From Sphingopyxis sp. (lineage in GTDB: Bacteria > Pseudomonadota > Alphaproteobacteria > Sphingomonadales > Sphingomonadaceae), in assembly GCA_026125835.1 (NCBI GenBank), contig JAHCKJ010000148.1, positions 1 to 5,735 of the forward strand: a stretch of DNA of 5,735 nucleotides. The letters are read 5' to 3'. Of this stretch, positions 5,515 to 5,735 are shown one piece after another; within the stretch, counting starts at the first letter, position 1; every line of letters begins with the position of its first letter. The notes beneath the pieces were generated by a model, which was not told the origin of the DNA, did not search any database, and was given only the letters and a program-made list of their open reading frames with translations. The translations under genes and the position numbers were made by a program.

Positions 5515-5735
5515 ATGGCACAGACGGTTTTCATCGACGGCGCGGCGGGAACGACGGGCCTCGAAATCGCCGAGCGGCTGGCGGGGCGCGCCGAATTTTC
5601 GTTGATTGTTCTGGACGAGGCCCGGCGCAAGGACGCCGATGCGCGGCGCGAAGCGCTGAACGACGCCGATTTCGTCATCCTCTGCCTGCCCGACGATGCG
5701 GCGCGCGAGGCGGTGGCGATGATCGACAATGCCCG
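5515..5735 (+). CDS. argC: N-acetyl-gamma-glutamyl-phosphate reductase (short type), 5' part
   Basis: ArgC catalyses the NADPH-dependent reduction of N-acetyl-gamma-glutamyl phosphate to N-acetylglutamate semialdehyde in arginine synthesis, in the cytoplasm. The window holds the first 73 residues, beginning MAQTVFIDGAAGTTGLEI; the rest lies past the right edge. FIDGAAGTTGL at 6-16 is the dinucleotide-binding glycine loop. RRKDADARREALNDADFVIL followed by CLPDDAAREA at 57-66 is typical of the shorter ArgC type (about 310 residues) common in alphaproteobacteria. The start lies four bases after the NlpC/P60 stop, so co-transcription and perhaps translational coupling are likely. No recognisable Shine-Dalgarno sequence is seen. 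The assignment rests on the N-terminal third only. Confidence 0.88.
   Translation, partial: MAQTVFIDGAAGTTGLEIAERLAGRAEFSLIVLDEARRKDADARREALNDADFVILCLPDDAAREAVAMIDNA

Noticed and set aside
1..5735. Mobile element, CRISPR array, toxin-antitoxin or defence system
   Set aside because: No transposase, integrase, direct-repeat array, tRNA or defence-type gene is visible. Every gene fits ordinary metabolism or envelope functions, with even composition.

Overview
The window is a stretch of high-GC chromosomal DNA, apparently from an alphaproteobacterium. The protein styles suggest a sphingomonad such as Sphingopyxis or Sphingomonas, but this is an impression from the proteins and base composition, not a database match. 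It holds six genes packed tightly with short gaps. No RNA gene, insertion sequence, CRISPR array or phage gene is visible, and no stretch above 300 bases lacks a gene.

Layout. Positions 1-443 (minus) hold a NUDIX hydrolase cut by the left edge. A 169-base divergent region (444-612) carries three perfect inverted repeats and is the likely control region for both flanking genes. Positions 613-2151 (plus) encode an EthA-like Baeyer-Villiger flavin monooxygenase. It converges on 2188-3021 (minus), a DUF3298-type lipoprotein. A 55-base divergent gap leads to the plus-strand run 3077-4480 (M17 leucyl-aminopeptidase family), 4548-5510 (SH3 plus NlpC/P60 cysteine endopeptidase) and 5515-5735 (start of argC, the short type of N-acetyl-gamma-glutamyl-phosphate reductase, cut by the right edge).

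How the genes may work together. The M17 aminopeptidase and the NlpC/P60 enzyme look like a cytoplasmic peptide-processing pair. The NlpC/P60 protein has no signal peptide and keeps the residue pattern of YkfC-type enzymes, which cut murein peptides with a free N-terminal L-Ala. That makes use of murein peptides a reasonable inference. argC follows after only four bases and is probably co-transcribed, though its role in arginine synthesis is separate. The monooxygenase and NUDIX gene share a promoter region but have no evident common pathway.

I see no clearly new biological system here. The most useful leads are the palindromic operator at 471-488, the YkfC-like features of the NlpC/P60 protein, the unusual NUDIX box, and the uncertain start and hairpins between the M17 and NlpC/P60 genes.
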